Source of the DNA: Coenobita brevimanus
Lineage: Eukaryota; Arthropoda; Malacostraca; Decapoda; Coenobitidae
NCBI GenBank assembly: GCA_032717465.1
Contig: CM064732.1
Coordinates: 35,234,323-35,298,322, forward strand
Direction of reading: 5' to 3'
DNA: 64,000 nucleotides
Shown here: piece after piece, positions 1 through 9,249 of the stretch
How the letters are laid out: every line of letters starts with the position of its first letter
Position numbering within the stretch: the stretch's first letter is position 1
Translations under genes and position numbers: made by a program
The notes under the pieces: model-generated
Told to the model about the DNA's origin: nothing
Databases searched by the model: none
The model's input: the letters and a program-made list of their open reading frames with translations, nothing else

Positions 1-159
1 CTATTTACATTCATTACGAGGGCATTTAGCGAAATGCTAGCGCATATTCACGTAGCAAGCACAATCTCAAACACTCGTGTTTTATCTTCTACTTTATTTT
101 TTCACTCCAATTATACTTTCCCACTTACATTACACACGTTTACACCCCTATACTGCACT

Positions 160-700
160 ATACATAGTTACTGGCATAATTTATTCAAGTGAGCATCAGA
201 ATATTGCATGAAAATACCCTCGCAATGAATGTTTCGACCAACATAATACTCAAGCACTTTCATACAAATTCTTCACATATATTACACACTTTCCTACTTG
301 TTGACTTCTACTTTCATAATTACGGGCCTTATTCATTCCACTGAGCGTCAGGATACCACATCTCTATACACACGCTAGGAATATTTTGACTTAGAATATA
401 TTTCAGCACTTACAATAATTTGAACTTATATTATACCCGTTTGCATTTCCAATAATAATATTTACATATTTATGGGCCTTATTTATTGCACTGAGCGACA
501 GAATGTCGCATCAAAAAACCCTCGCTAGGTATGTTTCCACTTACAGCATATTTATACACTTCCATACTATTTTTGCACTTATGTTATACCCGTATGCACT
601 TTATACTAATATTTTAAGATCAACAGGACTGATAATTTCACTGAGCGTCTGTTTGTCGCATTTACTTCATAGTTTCAGCGTCCTATTGCATTCACACCAT
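160..700. repeat. Diverged ~150-bp tandem satellite, about four units
   Basis: A conserved core containing TGAGCG or TGAGCA followed by a CAG-like trinucleotide recurs at 190, 342, 492 and 642, a spacing of 150-152 bp. Around it the words 'GGGCCTTATT', 'ATTATACCC' and 'TCGCAT' recur in the same order. The units are AT-rich and strongly diverged. The region upstream to base 1 may hold another partial unit. The array stops almost exactly where the piggyBac stop codon lies (about 702), so it may be the 3' flank of that element or host satellite beside the break. Confidence 0.6.
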
Positions 701-701
701 A

Positions 702-2488
702 TTAGAATTGCATCAAGGTGTGATATTCGTTGAAACATGGGTGAATACAGAGACCCACGTCACACTCGACGCACTCATAGCGGGTGTCCTTCCTCTGTGT
801 GGTGAGTCTCACCCGGGAATTGCTACACACGTGACACCTGAATTGGGGCCTAGGTCTGGTTGGCTGGGGAGGGATAGGAGTGGGGAAATGACGGCCGGAT
901 ATTCTCAGGGGAGTTTGGGCAATAGGGGCAGTGCGGGTGTGATGTTGGGGCCTTTCAACAGCATACCGTGCAAACATCTCTCTTGTGAGCTCCCTCACAA
1001 ACCCTTGAAAGGTTTCCTGAACTCCTGTTGTCATGGCGTGAAGGTGGTGGCAATTCAGAACAGTGATGTCTAGCAAGTGAAAGAACAGTTTCTTATACCA
1101 CTTCATCGTGGTCCTGGCACACTCTACCGTCGATATCATGGAGTCTGACTGGTCCACCAGGCGCATGTTTACGTTATAGTCCATGACACACTCAGGTTTC
1201 CAAATGTGACGCCTGTTCTTGATCCGGTAATCAACGGAATCAGTACGGTGCATCAAGGGGCGGTGAACTGTTGACAAGAGGCTTACTTCTCTATTATGGT
1301 TCCACACAGTTGCAAGTATGTTGTTGGCTTTGAAGAAGACAACCTCATTCCTGTCAAGTTTCCGCCCACCTTGACCATGTGACGCCGGTTCACCTTTACG
1401 GTTCCACAGATTCCCGTTTCATGCATGTGTAGATAACGAGCGAGAAGAGGGCTAGTGTACCAATTGTCCAGGTAGAGTACGTGACCACGATGAAGGTAGT
1501 CTTCTATCATTGTCTTTACCACTGCTCCTGACAGTCCAATACTCCGATCTTCTATTATGTCTGTCTGTGCACCGGTGTACAAGACTATGTCTTGCACGTA
1601 TCCAGTCCTACAGTCGCACATAACAAAGATCTTGAACCCAAAACGGTGCCGTTTGCTGGGTATATACTGCCTAAATGAAATAGTGCCTCTCCACAACATG
1701 AGACTCTCGTCTATGATGAGGTCTCTATAGGGATAAAATGACGAACGAAAGGTTTGCCTCAGGTGATCAAAGACCAACCTAATTCGCCTCATCTTATCTG
1801 TGTCGTTCGCATTTGCAGGATCATCAGCATCATAGAAATGGAGGTGACTTAGAATTTGTTGGAAGCGATTACGGCTCATGACTTGCCCAAATATTGGTGT
1901 AAGCATAACAGGGTCCCTTGTCCAGTAAGCCGGAATTCTGTTCTTTCGTATAATACCCATCAAAAGGACCAGGGCAAAAAATAGGAACATTTCTGAAAGG
2001 GAGACAGGGTAATCATATATGATAGAATGCCTGCTCCTTGTTCCCAATCTTTCACTCTCAAGGCGCTGGGTGCTTGCAAAACGGTTGGTTTGGTCAACAA
2101 TCTGCTCCACGAATGCCTCACTAAAAAACAGGTGGAAAAAATCCATCCTGGTGGAATTACAGTGAATTCTGGGAGCAATGCAGCCAGCGCGCCCCTGCTC
2201 AGTGAAGGGGTGAATGAGGGGAGAAAAATCACTCCCATCCTCCCAATTCCATCCCACAAATCCCTCGTCCCGATCATCCCCATCACTGCCTTTGTCTGGG
2301 TGGGGAGGAGATGCTGGTGGGGGAGGTTGGGGAGAAGGAGTGCGGAGGGCTTCCCCACTCTCACTCCTCTTCCCTCTGCCTTTACCCTTTCCCTTTCCCT
2401 TACCCTTACGGCCTTGAGGAACATTAGGGGGATGAAGTTCGGGAATATTGGGGAGCATAAGACGTGCTGGGGAGTGGTTCCTCCCCAC
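702..2488 (-). pseudogene. piggyBac-family (DDE_Tnp_1_7) transposase gene, frameshifted
   Basis: Two minus-strand frames together give a piggyBac transposase, the enzyme that cuts and pastes an element at TTAA sites. The first frame (2488 to 1283, 401 codons) has a basic Gly-Lys N-terminus, then the catalytic core with 'IIDESLMLWRG' (first Asp) and 'HVLYLDNWYTSP' (second Asp). The second frame (1307 to 702) resumes with 'WNHNREVSLLSTVH', the third Asp region 'YNVNMRLVDQSD', and a C-terminal cysteine-rich domain with paired Cys-x2-Cys motifs ending in 'NEYHTLMQF'. The frames join through a one-base loss near 1351, so the gene is dead as read. All three catalytic aspartates remain. The start is uncertain because upstream repeats (2443-2660) are open in another frame. 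I found no convincing terminal inverted repeats: on the 3' side the satellite follows the stop codon directly. It is clearly distinct in sequence from the second piggyBac at 41.8 kb. Confidence 0.88.
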
Positions 2489-2660
2489 CTTCCCCCTCCA
2501 TCACAACACCATGTGATTTTTCACGCACCCTCACTTGCCCACGTGTTTGGAGATATTGGGGAGCATAAGACGTGCTTGGGAGTGGTTCCTCCCCACCTTC
2601 CCCCTCCATCACAACCCCACGTGATACAGAACGCACCCGCACTCGCCCACGTGATACACC
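2443..2660. repeat. 108-bp tandem duplication at the 5' end of the piggyBac gene
   Basis: Two units begin near 2443 and 2551 (anchor 'TATTGGGGAGCATAAG' at 2446 and 2554), a period of exactly 108 bp. On the minus strand each codes in an open frame for 'EGEGGEEPLPSTSYAPQY', so the unit is 36 codons long. A weaker third partial unit follows. This frame differs from that of the downstream transposase, so it is either leader sequence or an N-terminal extension cut off by a frameshift. Confidence 0.75.
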
Positions 2661-2904
2661 CCGCCGCCTCACACTACCTAGGGAGAGTATGACTCACTCC
2701 CACCACTCTCACTTTCCATACTCCTCCCTGCACTTTCCCTTTCACTCCCCACTCCCTCCACGGCACTTCCTACCTCCCCAAACAAAATACTACCCATACC
2801 TGCTCGTCCGACGTGACTAACACGTGATTGTTCCCTGTCATCTCCTGCTGGTGTCGTCACACCTGTGTGGGACACACCAAGCATTAATCCTCTAGATCTT
2901 AAGT

Positions 2905-3170
2905 TAAGCAGCAGTATTTATCCCCTCCTCCCTGCCCCCTCTTCCCTTCCCCTTTCCCCTCCTCCCCTCCCCCTTCCCCCTCCCTCCCACTCCCCTTTCC
3001 TCCCCCTCTCCTCCTTTATCACGTGCATTTTTAGATTCAGGTCATCCTTTGTTGTGTTCCACTCCCTGCTGCAGGTGACCATAAGTTAAGCCGCAGGTGA
3101 AAATTCAGGTCATCCATTGTTCTGTGTGCCACTACCTGCTGCGGGTGTGCATAAAAGACCTCTACCCTTT
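2905..3170. repeat. Pyrimidine tract followed by a 68-bp direct repeat
   Basis: 2920-3010 is almost pure C and T. Two direct copies of a 68-bp unit follow, anchored by 'TTCAGGTCATCC' at 3036 and 3104 and containing 'CCTGCTGC(A/G)GGTG'. A TATA-like 'GCATAAAAGACC' follows at about 3149. This could be the promoter or 5' end of an element, but no gene follows it. Confidence 0.5.
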
Positions 3171-3284
3171 ACGTTTCTGTCTCACTCTGTCTGAAGATGT
3201 AATATACGAAAGTACTCACTGTCGCTCCTTTCATTTCTCCTGTGGTTAGTTTGCATACATATCTTCACGGTGAAGTGAAGTCTC

Positions 3285-3290
<6 letters not shown>
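3160..3290 (+). mobile_element. Possible 3' terminus of a Penelope-like element
   Basis: A stretch with 'CTGAAGATG' and, 10 bases on, 'CGAAAGTACTC' is followed about 90 bases later by a TA microsatellite at 3288-3326. Penelope-like elements are known to carry hammerhead-type motifs (CUGANGA ... GAAA) in their terminal repeats, and CUGAAGA...GAAA fits that loose pattern. No reverse transcriptase or GIY-YIG frame is present, so this would be only a terminal fragment. The call rests on motif resemblance and recollection. Confidence 0.28.

Positions 3291-3326
<36 letters not shown>
3288..3326. repeat. (AT)n microsatellite
   Basis: About 19 perfect AT dinucleotides. Confidence 0.95.
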
Positions 3327-3329
<3 letters not shown>

Positions 3330-3574
3330 GAGTATATAAAACTGTCGTATATTTTCTAACTTAATTGATACTGAAAAACTAATAAATTATGTGTCACTTA
3401 GTATTCTCTTGCATTGTTTTTAATGATTACTTTTAAAGATGTAGTTGGCATATATAAATGAAATCCAAAGAATAATAATAGGAATATGCTCTTTTTAATT
3501 AGTAGGGAAGAGGTGGTAGATACTTTCTAACAACGAGCACAGGTGGCCTTAGTGGTACCATTTCCTTACCTCTT

Positions 3575-3594
3575 TGTGTGTGTGTGTGTGTGTG
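3575..3594. repeat. (TG)n microsatellite
   Basis: Ten TG dinucleotides in otherwise unremarkable AT-rich sequence. Confidence 0.9.
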
Positions 3595-3599
3595 CAGTC

Positions 3600-4733
3600 A
3601 GAGAAATATGTTGGACTAATATTGTGCCACTTTTGCTTCTCACTTGTCTCTGCTGGTTAAAACAACTAAGCTATGAATGAGTTGGTAAGTTTCTTTGGCC
3701 ATAGATAATCCTTTTTGATATGGTGCATGAAATAAAAGAGCTACTGACATACCTTACGTGTGAAACAGATTAAATGAAATAGGAGGTAACCTTTCGGCCC
3801 TGACTATACCTGAATGCTGCTGTCCGCTGCAAGAAAGTGACGCCAGAAGCAATGAGTAATCATCCTTCTTCTCATACATTCAGACTCTCAAATGATCTAA
3901 GCAATCATCCACAGTGAAGCGCCGTTGAGTTGTCTGAGATTTATCCTGACCGCTTTACCTCAGGATTGTCATTGATTATTGATTGTTAGTCAGTTCATCA
4001 TTCCAGCTGGTTCTGTTACATACTGGTTTCTCACCCTCCTGTATTTTTAGTACTAACGTCTCAAAGTCTTTTTCTCACCATCCCCTGAACTACAGTATTC
4101 TCACCCTTCTCCTACCTTTGACACCCACTACTTCCGATCTGTATATCTTTTTCCATCCAGCCTTTACGTGGCCATATCTTTTTAACACATCATGGCCAGT
4201 CCTTTCCATTAAACATCATCCGCGTCTACACCTTGCTTGTGCTGTGCCATTTCTCAGGCTCTGAAGCCATTTCACGTCACATACAGATACTAGACACTTC
4301 ACTCGTTGTCATTAATGTGCAATAAGTAATAGACAAAATGTTGTGCACAACGTGAACTGGTTATGGCGAGTCGTAGGAGAGGCTGTTCTCGTTCCACCTC
4401 CTTTCAGCTTGCAGTACTTGCTTCTTGAAGGAAATTTCAATATATCATCTCGTAAAATAAGTTATATGCAGTCCCTGTAAACCACAATAGAGAAATGGAT
4501 AACTTTACAAATAAATACTGTAGATATTGTAGATAGACAAGTAGTTTATAAAGAGATAAATAGATTGAAATATAAGCCTGGAATTAAAACTATCTTCTTG
4601 ACAGGATTTTAGCTGAAAATTGACAGTAAGTTACCTCACATGTACTGTACTTACCCCGCCATCAGAAGACTAACAAAGCCATCTTCATTTCTTTTTTTTA
4701 CCTTATACTCACCCCACACTGCCCAAAGTCTCT

Positions 4734-4769
<36 letters not shown>

Positions 4770-5140
4770 GGTAGTGCAAAAGTCCGATTCTATTTCATAT
4801 GAATGTTGCCAGATGCCCTGTCCCGACTTCATATACGGTGCAGCCGGAAAAATGCCTACACGCCGCACAGTCATCACTCATTATTCCATCCTGGAACCTC
4901 AGCCCCTCCTCCCTCATGCATTTTTTGTTTTCTTGTCAATTTGTTCTCGGTCTTCGTCTTTTGATCCTATCAACATTCAAAGTATGTTGATACAACCTTT
5001 GTAATAATCTGTTGATATTAGTAATTTCGATACCTCCAAGTGCTCTCCATTCCCTTCTTATTGGTTTTATACAGGGTGTCGCTTTTGTACCATTATATCT
5101 ATTTACATGGACCTTGAAGGCAGATTCTTTGGCCTGGTAA
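3600..5140. other. Intergenic stretch, nothing recognised
   Basis: About 1.5 kb with no recognisable gene or repeat family. The longest open frames (about 93 and 78 codons) have no domain-like content. A homopolymer T run lies at about 4738-4766. Confidence 0.5.
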
Positions 5141-5143
5141 TGG

Positions 5144-5203
5144 GTCACCGTTACGTACGAGCTCTAAAAGCTTGCAGACGACATTAGCCTATTGGTGGAT
5201 AGC

Positions 5204-5204
<1 letters not shown>
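5144..5204 (+). repeat. Left 61-bp inverted arm
   Basis: Inverted copy of 8507-8567 (about 90% identical). Contains 'GAGCTCTAAAAGCTTGCAGA' and ends in GGATAGCG at the TA tract. Confidence 0.9.

Positions 5205-5282
<78 letters not shown>
5205..5282. repeat. (TA)39 microsatellite, left side of the LINE
   Basis: A pure TA run of 78 bases lies between the left palindrome arm and the first base of the RTE LINE. Confidence 0.97.
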
Positions 5283-5285
<3 letters not shown>

Positions 5286-5371
5286 CCTGGGGGTTGGTTT
5301 TTTTTTCAAGAATACTCCCCCAGTATCCCTGCTTGTCGTAAAAGGCGACTGAAAGGGTTGGCGGAGGGTTA

Positions 5372-6499
5372 GTGCCCCTCCGCGGAAAACAACTAACTAA
5401 AAAAACAAACAAGAAGCCTCGGACAAGGACTGACCAAACGATGACGACCCAGGACCGGACAAAGGACTTGGTAATGAGTACATGGAATGTAAGAGGAGCG
5501 AATGATGAGGTGAAAGAGAGAGAGATTGTCCAGGTGCTTGAGGGTGCGAAAGTGGATGTAAGTGGAATAACTGAAACAAAATGGAGAGGAGAAAGTGTGA
5601 GAGAATGGGAGTATGGATGGGGTATATGTGCAGGAGTAGATGAGAATGAGAGGGCAAAGGAAGGAGTGTGTATAGTTGTGAGTAAAAGATGGAAGAAGAG
5701 CATAAGACAGTATGGATCAGTTGGGTCAAGGATTGTGTGGGTAAAGTTGAAAGTTGGAATACAAATGTGGGCGAATGTGTGTGTGTATGCGCCAACGCAA
5801 GATCGTGCTAGAAGAGTGAAAGAAGAGTTCTGGACAAATGTGGAAGTGTGCATGGAAAAGTTTGGAAGGAATGAGAGAGTGTTTTTGATTGGTGATATGA
5901 ATGGTAAAGTTGGTAATGTGAAGGTGGATGGAATAGTTGGTGAGTGGGGTATGCCTGCCGAGATAGATGAGAATGGGAGTGCGTTAGTGGACATTTGTGC
6001 TGGGAGGGGGTTGGTGATACCCAATACCCTCTTCAGGCATAAAATGATCCAAAGGTATACATGGCGAGTGATGAGAAGGGTGGGTGGTGAACTGAATGAA
6101 AGGAAGGCAATGATTGATTATGTGTGTGTGGATGAAAGGATGCGAAGATGTGTAAAGGATGCAAGAGTGTATAGAAGTTGGGGGAGTGGACTTTCTGACC
6201 ACTACTTGGTGGTGGCCAGAATTAGGATGCAAGTGAGATGGAGGAATAGAAGAAGGGAAAGACGAGAGGAAGGAGTAGTTGCAAGGAGAGTGGAAAGGTT
6301 ACAAGAGGATGAGAAAAAGGCAGAGTATAAGAGAGAAGTGGAGGAACGATTGGGCAAATATGAATTGGAGCAGATGGGAGACGTGGAAGGTGTGTGTAAG
6401 ATATTTACAGAAGAAATATGTGCAGCATGTGATGTGGTGTGTGGAAGGAAGAGAAGGCGGAGGGGGTGCAAGGAACAGCGTGGTGGACTGAAGAGGTGA
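5372..6499 (+). CDS. RTE LINE endonuclease domain (frame 1 of the broken ORF)
   Basis: 375 codons. The endonuclease/exonuclease/phosphatase motifs are in order: 'STWNVRGAND' (about residue 37), 'GITETKWRG' (catalytic Glu), 'VCVYAPTQ', 'FLIGDMNGKVG' (Asp/Asn pair), 'MIDYVCVD' and 'SGLSDHYLVV' (Asp-His). This domain nicks target DNA for target-primed reverse transcription. The frame runs on past the domain and stops at 6497-6499 because of a frameshift near 6450; the true continuation is the frame beginning at 6439. The start shown is the first ATG; a second ATG 23 codons in could also serve. All EN catalytic residues that I can place are present. Confidence 0.88.
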   Translation: MPLRGKQLTKKTNKKPRTRTDQTMTTQDRTKDLVMSTWNVRGANDEVKEREIVQVLEGAKVDVSGITETKWRGESVREWEYGWGICAGVDENERAKEGVCIVVSKRWKKSIRQYGSVGSRIVWVKLKVGIQMWANVCVYAPTQDRARRVKEEFWTNVEVCMEKFGRNERVFLIGDMNGKVGNVKVDGIVGEWGMPAEIDENGSALVDICAGRGLVIPNTLFRHKMIQRYTWRVMRRVGGELNERKAMIDYVCVDERMRRCVKDARVYRSWGSGLSDHYLVVARIRMQVRWRNRRRERREEGVVARRVERLQEDEKKAEYKREVEERLGKYELEQMGDVEGVCKIFTEEICAACDVVCGRKRRRRGCKEQRGGLKR

Positions 6500-8256
6500 A
6501 ACAGGCTGTGGCACAAAAGAAGAAAGCATACAATGAATGGGTGAGAAATAGGGGCGTGGAAGAAGTTGAGAGGCGGAAGAGAGAGTTATATGTGGAAAGG
6601 AAGAGAGAGGTGAAAAGATTAGTAAGAGAGAGTAAGAAGAGAGTGGATGAGGAATTTGGAAGGAATTTGAGTGTAAAGTGGAGGGACTGTAAGAAAATGT
6701 TCTGGAGAGAAGTGAAAAGAGTAAGACAGGGTGGAAGTGAAGTTAGCAGGGGAGTGAAAGATAAAAATGGTAGATTACTAGTGGAGAAGGGAGAAAAAGT
6801 GAGCAGATGGAGAGAACACTTTAAGGAATTGTTGAACATAGAGGATGGAAGTAATGCGAGTATAAGTGGCTGGGGAATGGCTGGGAGAAGGAGGGAGGTG
6901 AGAAGACAGGAAGAAATCAGTAGGATAGAAGTTGTGGAAGCAATGAAGAAAGTTAAATCGGGGAAAGCCCCGGGAATTGATGGAGTGTGTGGTGAAATGC
7001 TGAAGCATGGGGGAGAGATAGTAGTAGAATGGATGTGGAAGATGTGCAGATTGGCCTGGGAGGAAGGTAGAGTCCCGGAGGATTGGAAGTCAGGTATAAT
7101 TATTCCCTTGTACAAAGGAAAAGGGGAAAAAGAAGTGTGTGGTAATCATAGGGGCATTTGTCTTAGTATAATAGGAAAAGTGTATGGTAGGATACTTATA
7201 GACAGAGTTAGAGAAAGAACAGAGAAATTAGTTGGTGAAGAACTTGGAGGCTTTAGGAAGGGAAGAGGTTGTGTAGATCAGATATTCATTCTTAGATCTT
7301 TAGTGGAAAAGTTTCTAGAGAAGGGAAAGAAGTTGTATGCGGCTTTCATGGATTTGGAGAAAGCATATGACAGGGTGGATAGACAAGGATTGTGGAAAGT
7401 GTTAAGAATATATGGAGTAGATGGGAAGTTGTTGAATGCTGTGAAGAGTATGTACGATGGTGCGAAGGCTGCAGTGCGTGTGGATGGTGAACTAAGTGAA
7501 TTTTTCTCTTTGAAAGTTGGTTTGAAACAGGGATGTGTCATGTCTCCATGGTTGTTCAATCTGTACATGGATGGGGTAATAAAAGAGGTACAAGGTAGGG
7601 TAGTGGATGTTGGAGTGGCCCTGGTGAGAGAGGATAGTGTTTGGAAACTCCCTGTACTGTTGTTTGCAGATGATACTGTGTTGTTGAGTGAAGACGAAGG
7701 GGAGCTGCAAGGCTTGGTGGATGAGTTTGAGAGAGTGTGTAAGAAACGGAACCTAAAGGTGAATGTAGGGAAGAGTAAAGTGATGGTCTTTGAGAGAGGT
7801 GAAGTTAGTGAATGTACAGCGAGGTTAGATGGTGAGGAATTGGAAAATGTGAGTATGTTTAAGTATTTGGGTAGTGTGATGAGTAAGGATGGAGGTTTGG
7901 AGGGTGAAGTGCTTGAAAGGGTACAGCAGGGAAGAAAGGTTGCTGGTTCCTTGAAAGCAGTGATAAGAAACAGGGAAGTGAGCATGGAAGTGAAAAAGTT
8001 ACTACATGACAGTATTGTGATACCAACTCTAACGTACGGAAGTGAAGCTTGGGCATTGTTGGAAGGACACAAGTCAAGAGTGAGAGCAGTGGAAATGAGT
8101 TATTTAAGAGGAGCCTGTGGAGTCACGTGGAGAGACAGGCTGACGAATGAGGATATAAAGGAGCGTTGTGGTGTGGATGTGGATGTGATAGGAAGTGTTA
8201 TGAGGAACACACTGAGGTGGTTTGGCAAGTGGAGAGGATGGAGGGTGAAAGACTGA
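6439..8256 (+). CDS. RTE LINE reverse transcriptase domain (frame 2 of the broken ORF)
   Basis: 605 codons. RT blocks in order: 'KSGKAPGIDGVCGEMLK', 'WKSGIIIPLYKGKG', 'NHRGICLSIIGKVYGRIL', 'GGFRKGRGCVDQIFILR', 'AAFMDLEKAYDRVD' (motif A Asp), 'GLKQGCVMSPWLFNLYMD' (motif B), 'VLLFADDTVLLS' (catalytic FADD), then the thumb-like 'FKYLGSVM' and 'TLTYGSEAW' region. The first codons, up to about 'GVQGTAWWTEEV', overlap the upstream EN frame. The frame ends at 8256 because of a one-base loss near 8226; the C-terminus continues in the frame 8166-8441, where 'VERMEGERLTKRVYV' and 'RGRPRMRWRDGVERYM' are read. The enzyme core is intact, so the copy could be a recent casualty. Confidence 0.9.
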   Translation: MWKEEKAEGVQGTAWWTEEVKQAVAQKKKAYNEWVRNRGVEEVERRKRELYVERKREVKRLVRESKKRVDEEFGRNLSVKWRDCKKMFWREVKRVRQGGSEVSRGVKDKNGRLLVEKGEKVSRWREHFKELLNIEDGSNASISGWGMAGRRREVRRQEEISRIEVVEAMKKVKSGKAPGIDGVCGEMLKHGGEIVVEWMWKMCRLAWEEGRVPEDWKSGIIIPLYKGKGEKEVCGNHRGICLSIIGKVYGRILIDRVRERTEKLVGEELGGFRKGRGCVDQIFILRSLVEKFLEKGKKLYAAFMDLEKAYDRVDRQGLWKVLRIYGVDGKLLNAVKSMYDGAKAAVRVDGELSEFFSLKVGLKQGCVMSPWLFNLYMDGVIKEVQGRVVDVGVALVREDSVWKLPVLLFADDTVLLSEDEGELQGLVDEFERVCKKRNLKVNVGKSKVMVFERGEVSECTARLDGEELENVSMFKYLGSVMSKDGGLEGEVLERVQQGRKVAGSLKAVIRNREVSMEVKKLLHDSIVIPTLTYGSEAWALLEGHKSRVRAVEMSYLRGACGVTWRDRLTNEDIKERCGVDVDVIGSVMRNTLRWFGKWRGWRVKD

Positions 8257-8441
8257 CGAAGAGAGTGTATGTGAGTGAGGTGGAGGGGGGAAGAGGGAGG
8301 GGGAGGCCGAGGATGAGATGGAGGGATGGGGTGGAGAGGTATATGAGAGAGGGGGGTGTGAGTTGGGAGCAGGGCTGTGAAATGGCGGGGGACAGGGCGA
8401 CTTGGAGGCGATTTGTTTGTGGCCACCCCAAACGGGATTGA
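8166..8441 (+). CDS. RTE LINE C-terminal tail (third frame of the broken ORF)
   Basis: From about 8226 this frame carries the end of the LINE protein: 'VSEVEGGRGRGRPRMRWRD', then 'GDRATWRRFVCGHPKRD' and a stop at 8439-8441. The preceding 20 codons are a shadow of the RT frame. The same C-terminal block recurs in a short fragment at 61378-61478. Confidence 0.8.
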   Translation: MWCGCGCDRKCYEEHTEVVWQVERMEGERLTKRVYVSEVEGGRGRGRPRMRWRDGVERYMREGGVSWEQGCEMAGDRATWRRFVCGHPKRD

Positions 8442-8461
8442 GGTGTCTGGCAATATATACA

Positions 8462-8462
<1 letters not shown>

Positions 8463-8506
<44 letters not shown>
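8463..8506. repeat. (TA)22 microsatellite, right side of the LINE
   Basis: A pure TA run between the LINE 3' end and the right palindrome arm. Confidence 0.96.
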
Positions 8507-8507
<1 letters not shown>

Positions 8508-8567
8508 GCTATCCACCAACAGGCTAATGTTCTCTGCAAGCCTTTAGAGCTCGCACGTAACGTTGAC
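8507..8567 (-). repeat. Right 61-bp inverted arm
   Basis: Inverted copy of 5144-5204, starting CGCTATCCACC at the TA tract. Confidence 0.9.
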
Positions 8568-8579
8568 GTAATACGAGGT

Positions 8580-8715
8580 CACACCACAGACACCACCACC
8601 ATCGCTGCCATCACCACCACAACAGCGACCATCACCATCATCATCACAGCTATTACCATCACCATCATCACAGCTACCACGTCCACCACCACAGCTACCA
8701 CCACCACCACCAGAA
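8580..8715. repeat. Imperfect CAC/CAT trinucleotide repeat
   Basis: Runs of CAC and CAT triplets mixed with GCTAC. Open frames here encode only His/Thr or Val/Met runs. Confidence 0.85.
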
Positions 8716-8794
8716 CTCCGACCATTTTCTGCTGAATAAAAGTATCTGTTCGTAGCATCAGTGAAGTGATAATCATTGAACTATATGTGCCTCC

Positions 8795-8797
<3 letters not shown>

Positions 8798-8832
<35 letters not shown>
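8798..8832. repeat. (CT)n microsatellite
   Basis: About 17 CT dinucleotides. Confidence 0.95.
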
Positions 8833-8835
<3 letters not shown>

Positions 8836-9249
8836 AAGATGCTGGTAGTATATCCTCTCACATGCTGGAATATATATATGTTTCCTGTCATTTCCCCTGG
8901 ATGACATACATACTCTTGACCCACAAGTTTGTATTAATAATTCAGTTTTCACAGAGACTGTTATTTCAGACCCTCTTGATTCATACCTGGGCAGCATGGA
9001 GGAGGTTTTATTGTGATTGCCACACACCTCTGACATTGAGATTGTATCCTTCAGTTAGCTTTTTTTGCCGAGGTATCCTGATGTAGTAATCATTCTTTGG
9101 TATCCCTTATTATCATCATTAACGTACGTGGGTCGCTCAAAAAGTTCTCGGCCTAGCTCTGGAAACAAGGAGAGTAATCAAAACTGCTGGGTATGACTGA
9201 GTATTATAAAGCCTCATATGACTACGTACAAGAACTCATTTGTTTTCTG

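Larger units (their letters stand above)
5283..8462 (+). mobile_element. RTE-clade non-LTR retrotransposon, near full length
   Basis: About 3.2 kb, bounded on both sides by TA microsatellites. It has a short G/C-rich leader containing 'CTGCTTGTCGTAAAAGGCGA', one coding region for an apurinic-like endonuclease (EN) followed directly by reverse transcriptase (RT), and a very short 3' end reading into 'GGCAATATATACAG' and TA repeats. EN-RT without RNase H or a separate ORF1, and the C-terminal 'GRGRPRMRWRDGVERYM' block, fit the RTE clade. TA repeats on both sides suggest TA-microsatellite targeting, so any target duplication is hidden in the repeat. Two single-step frameshifts (about 6450 and 8225) inactivate it, but it otherwise has no internal stops and is probably young. 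Confidence 0.88.
5144..8567. mobile_element. Palindromic (foldback) element with (TA)n centre, interrupted by a LINE
   Basis: The left arm (5144-5204) and right arm (8507-8567) are inverted copies of each other: 61 bases each, about 55 identical by eye. Both end inward in GGTGGATAGCG followed by a TA microsatellite. Without the LINE this is a short palindrome of two 61-bp arms around (TA)n, the form of a foldback MITE. I cannot fix a target duplication; 'GTAAT' occurs just outside both arms at slightly different offsets. The arms show no relation to the LINE, so insertion of the LINE into the TA centre is the simplest reading. Confidence 0.8.

Noticed and set aside
3983..4264. 93-codon plus-strand frame as a possible small gene
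   Set aside because: No domain, no conserved motif and no supporting signals; composition like the surrounding DNA.
5164..6024. 286-codon minus-strand open frame
   Set aside because: Shadow of the RTE endonuclease coding strand; starts or ends in the TA microsatellite and has no domain features of its own.
7278..8072. 264-codon minus-strand open frame
   Set aside because: Antisense of the RTE reverse transcriptase, whose plus-strand motifs are unmistakable.
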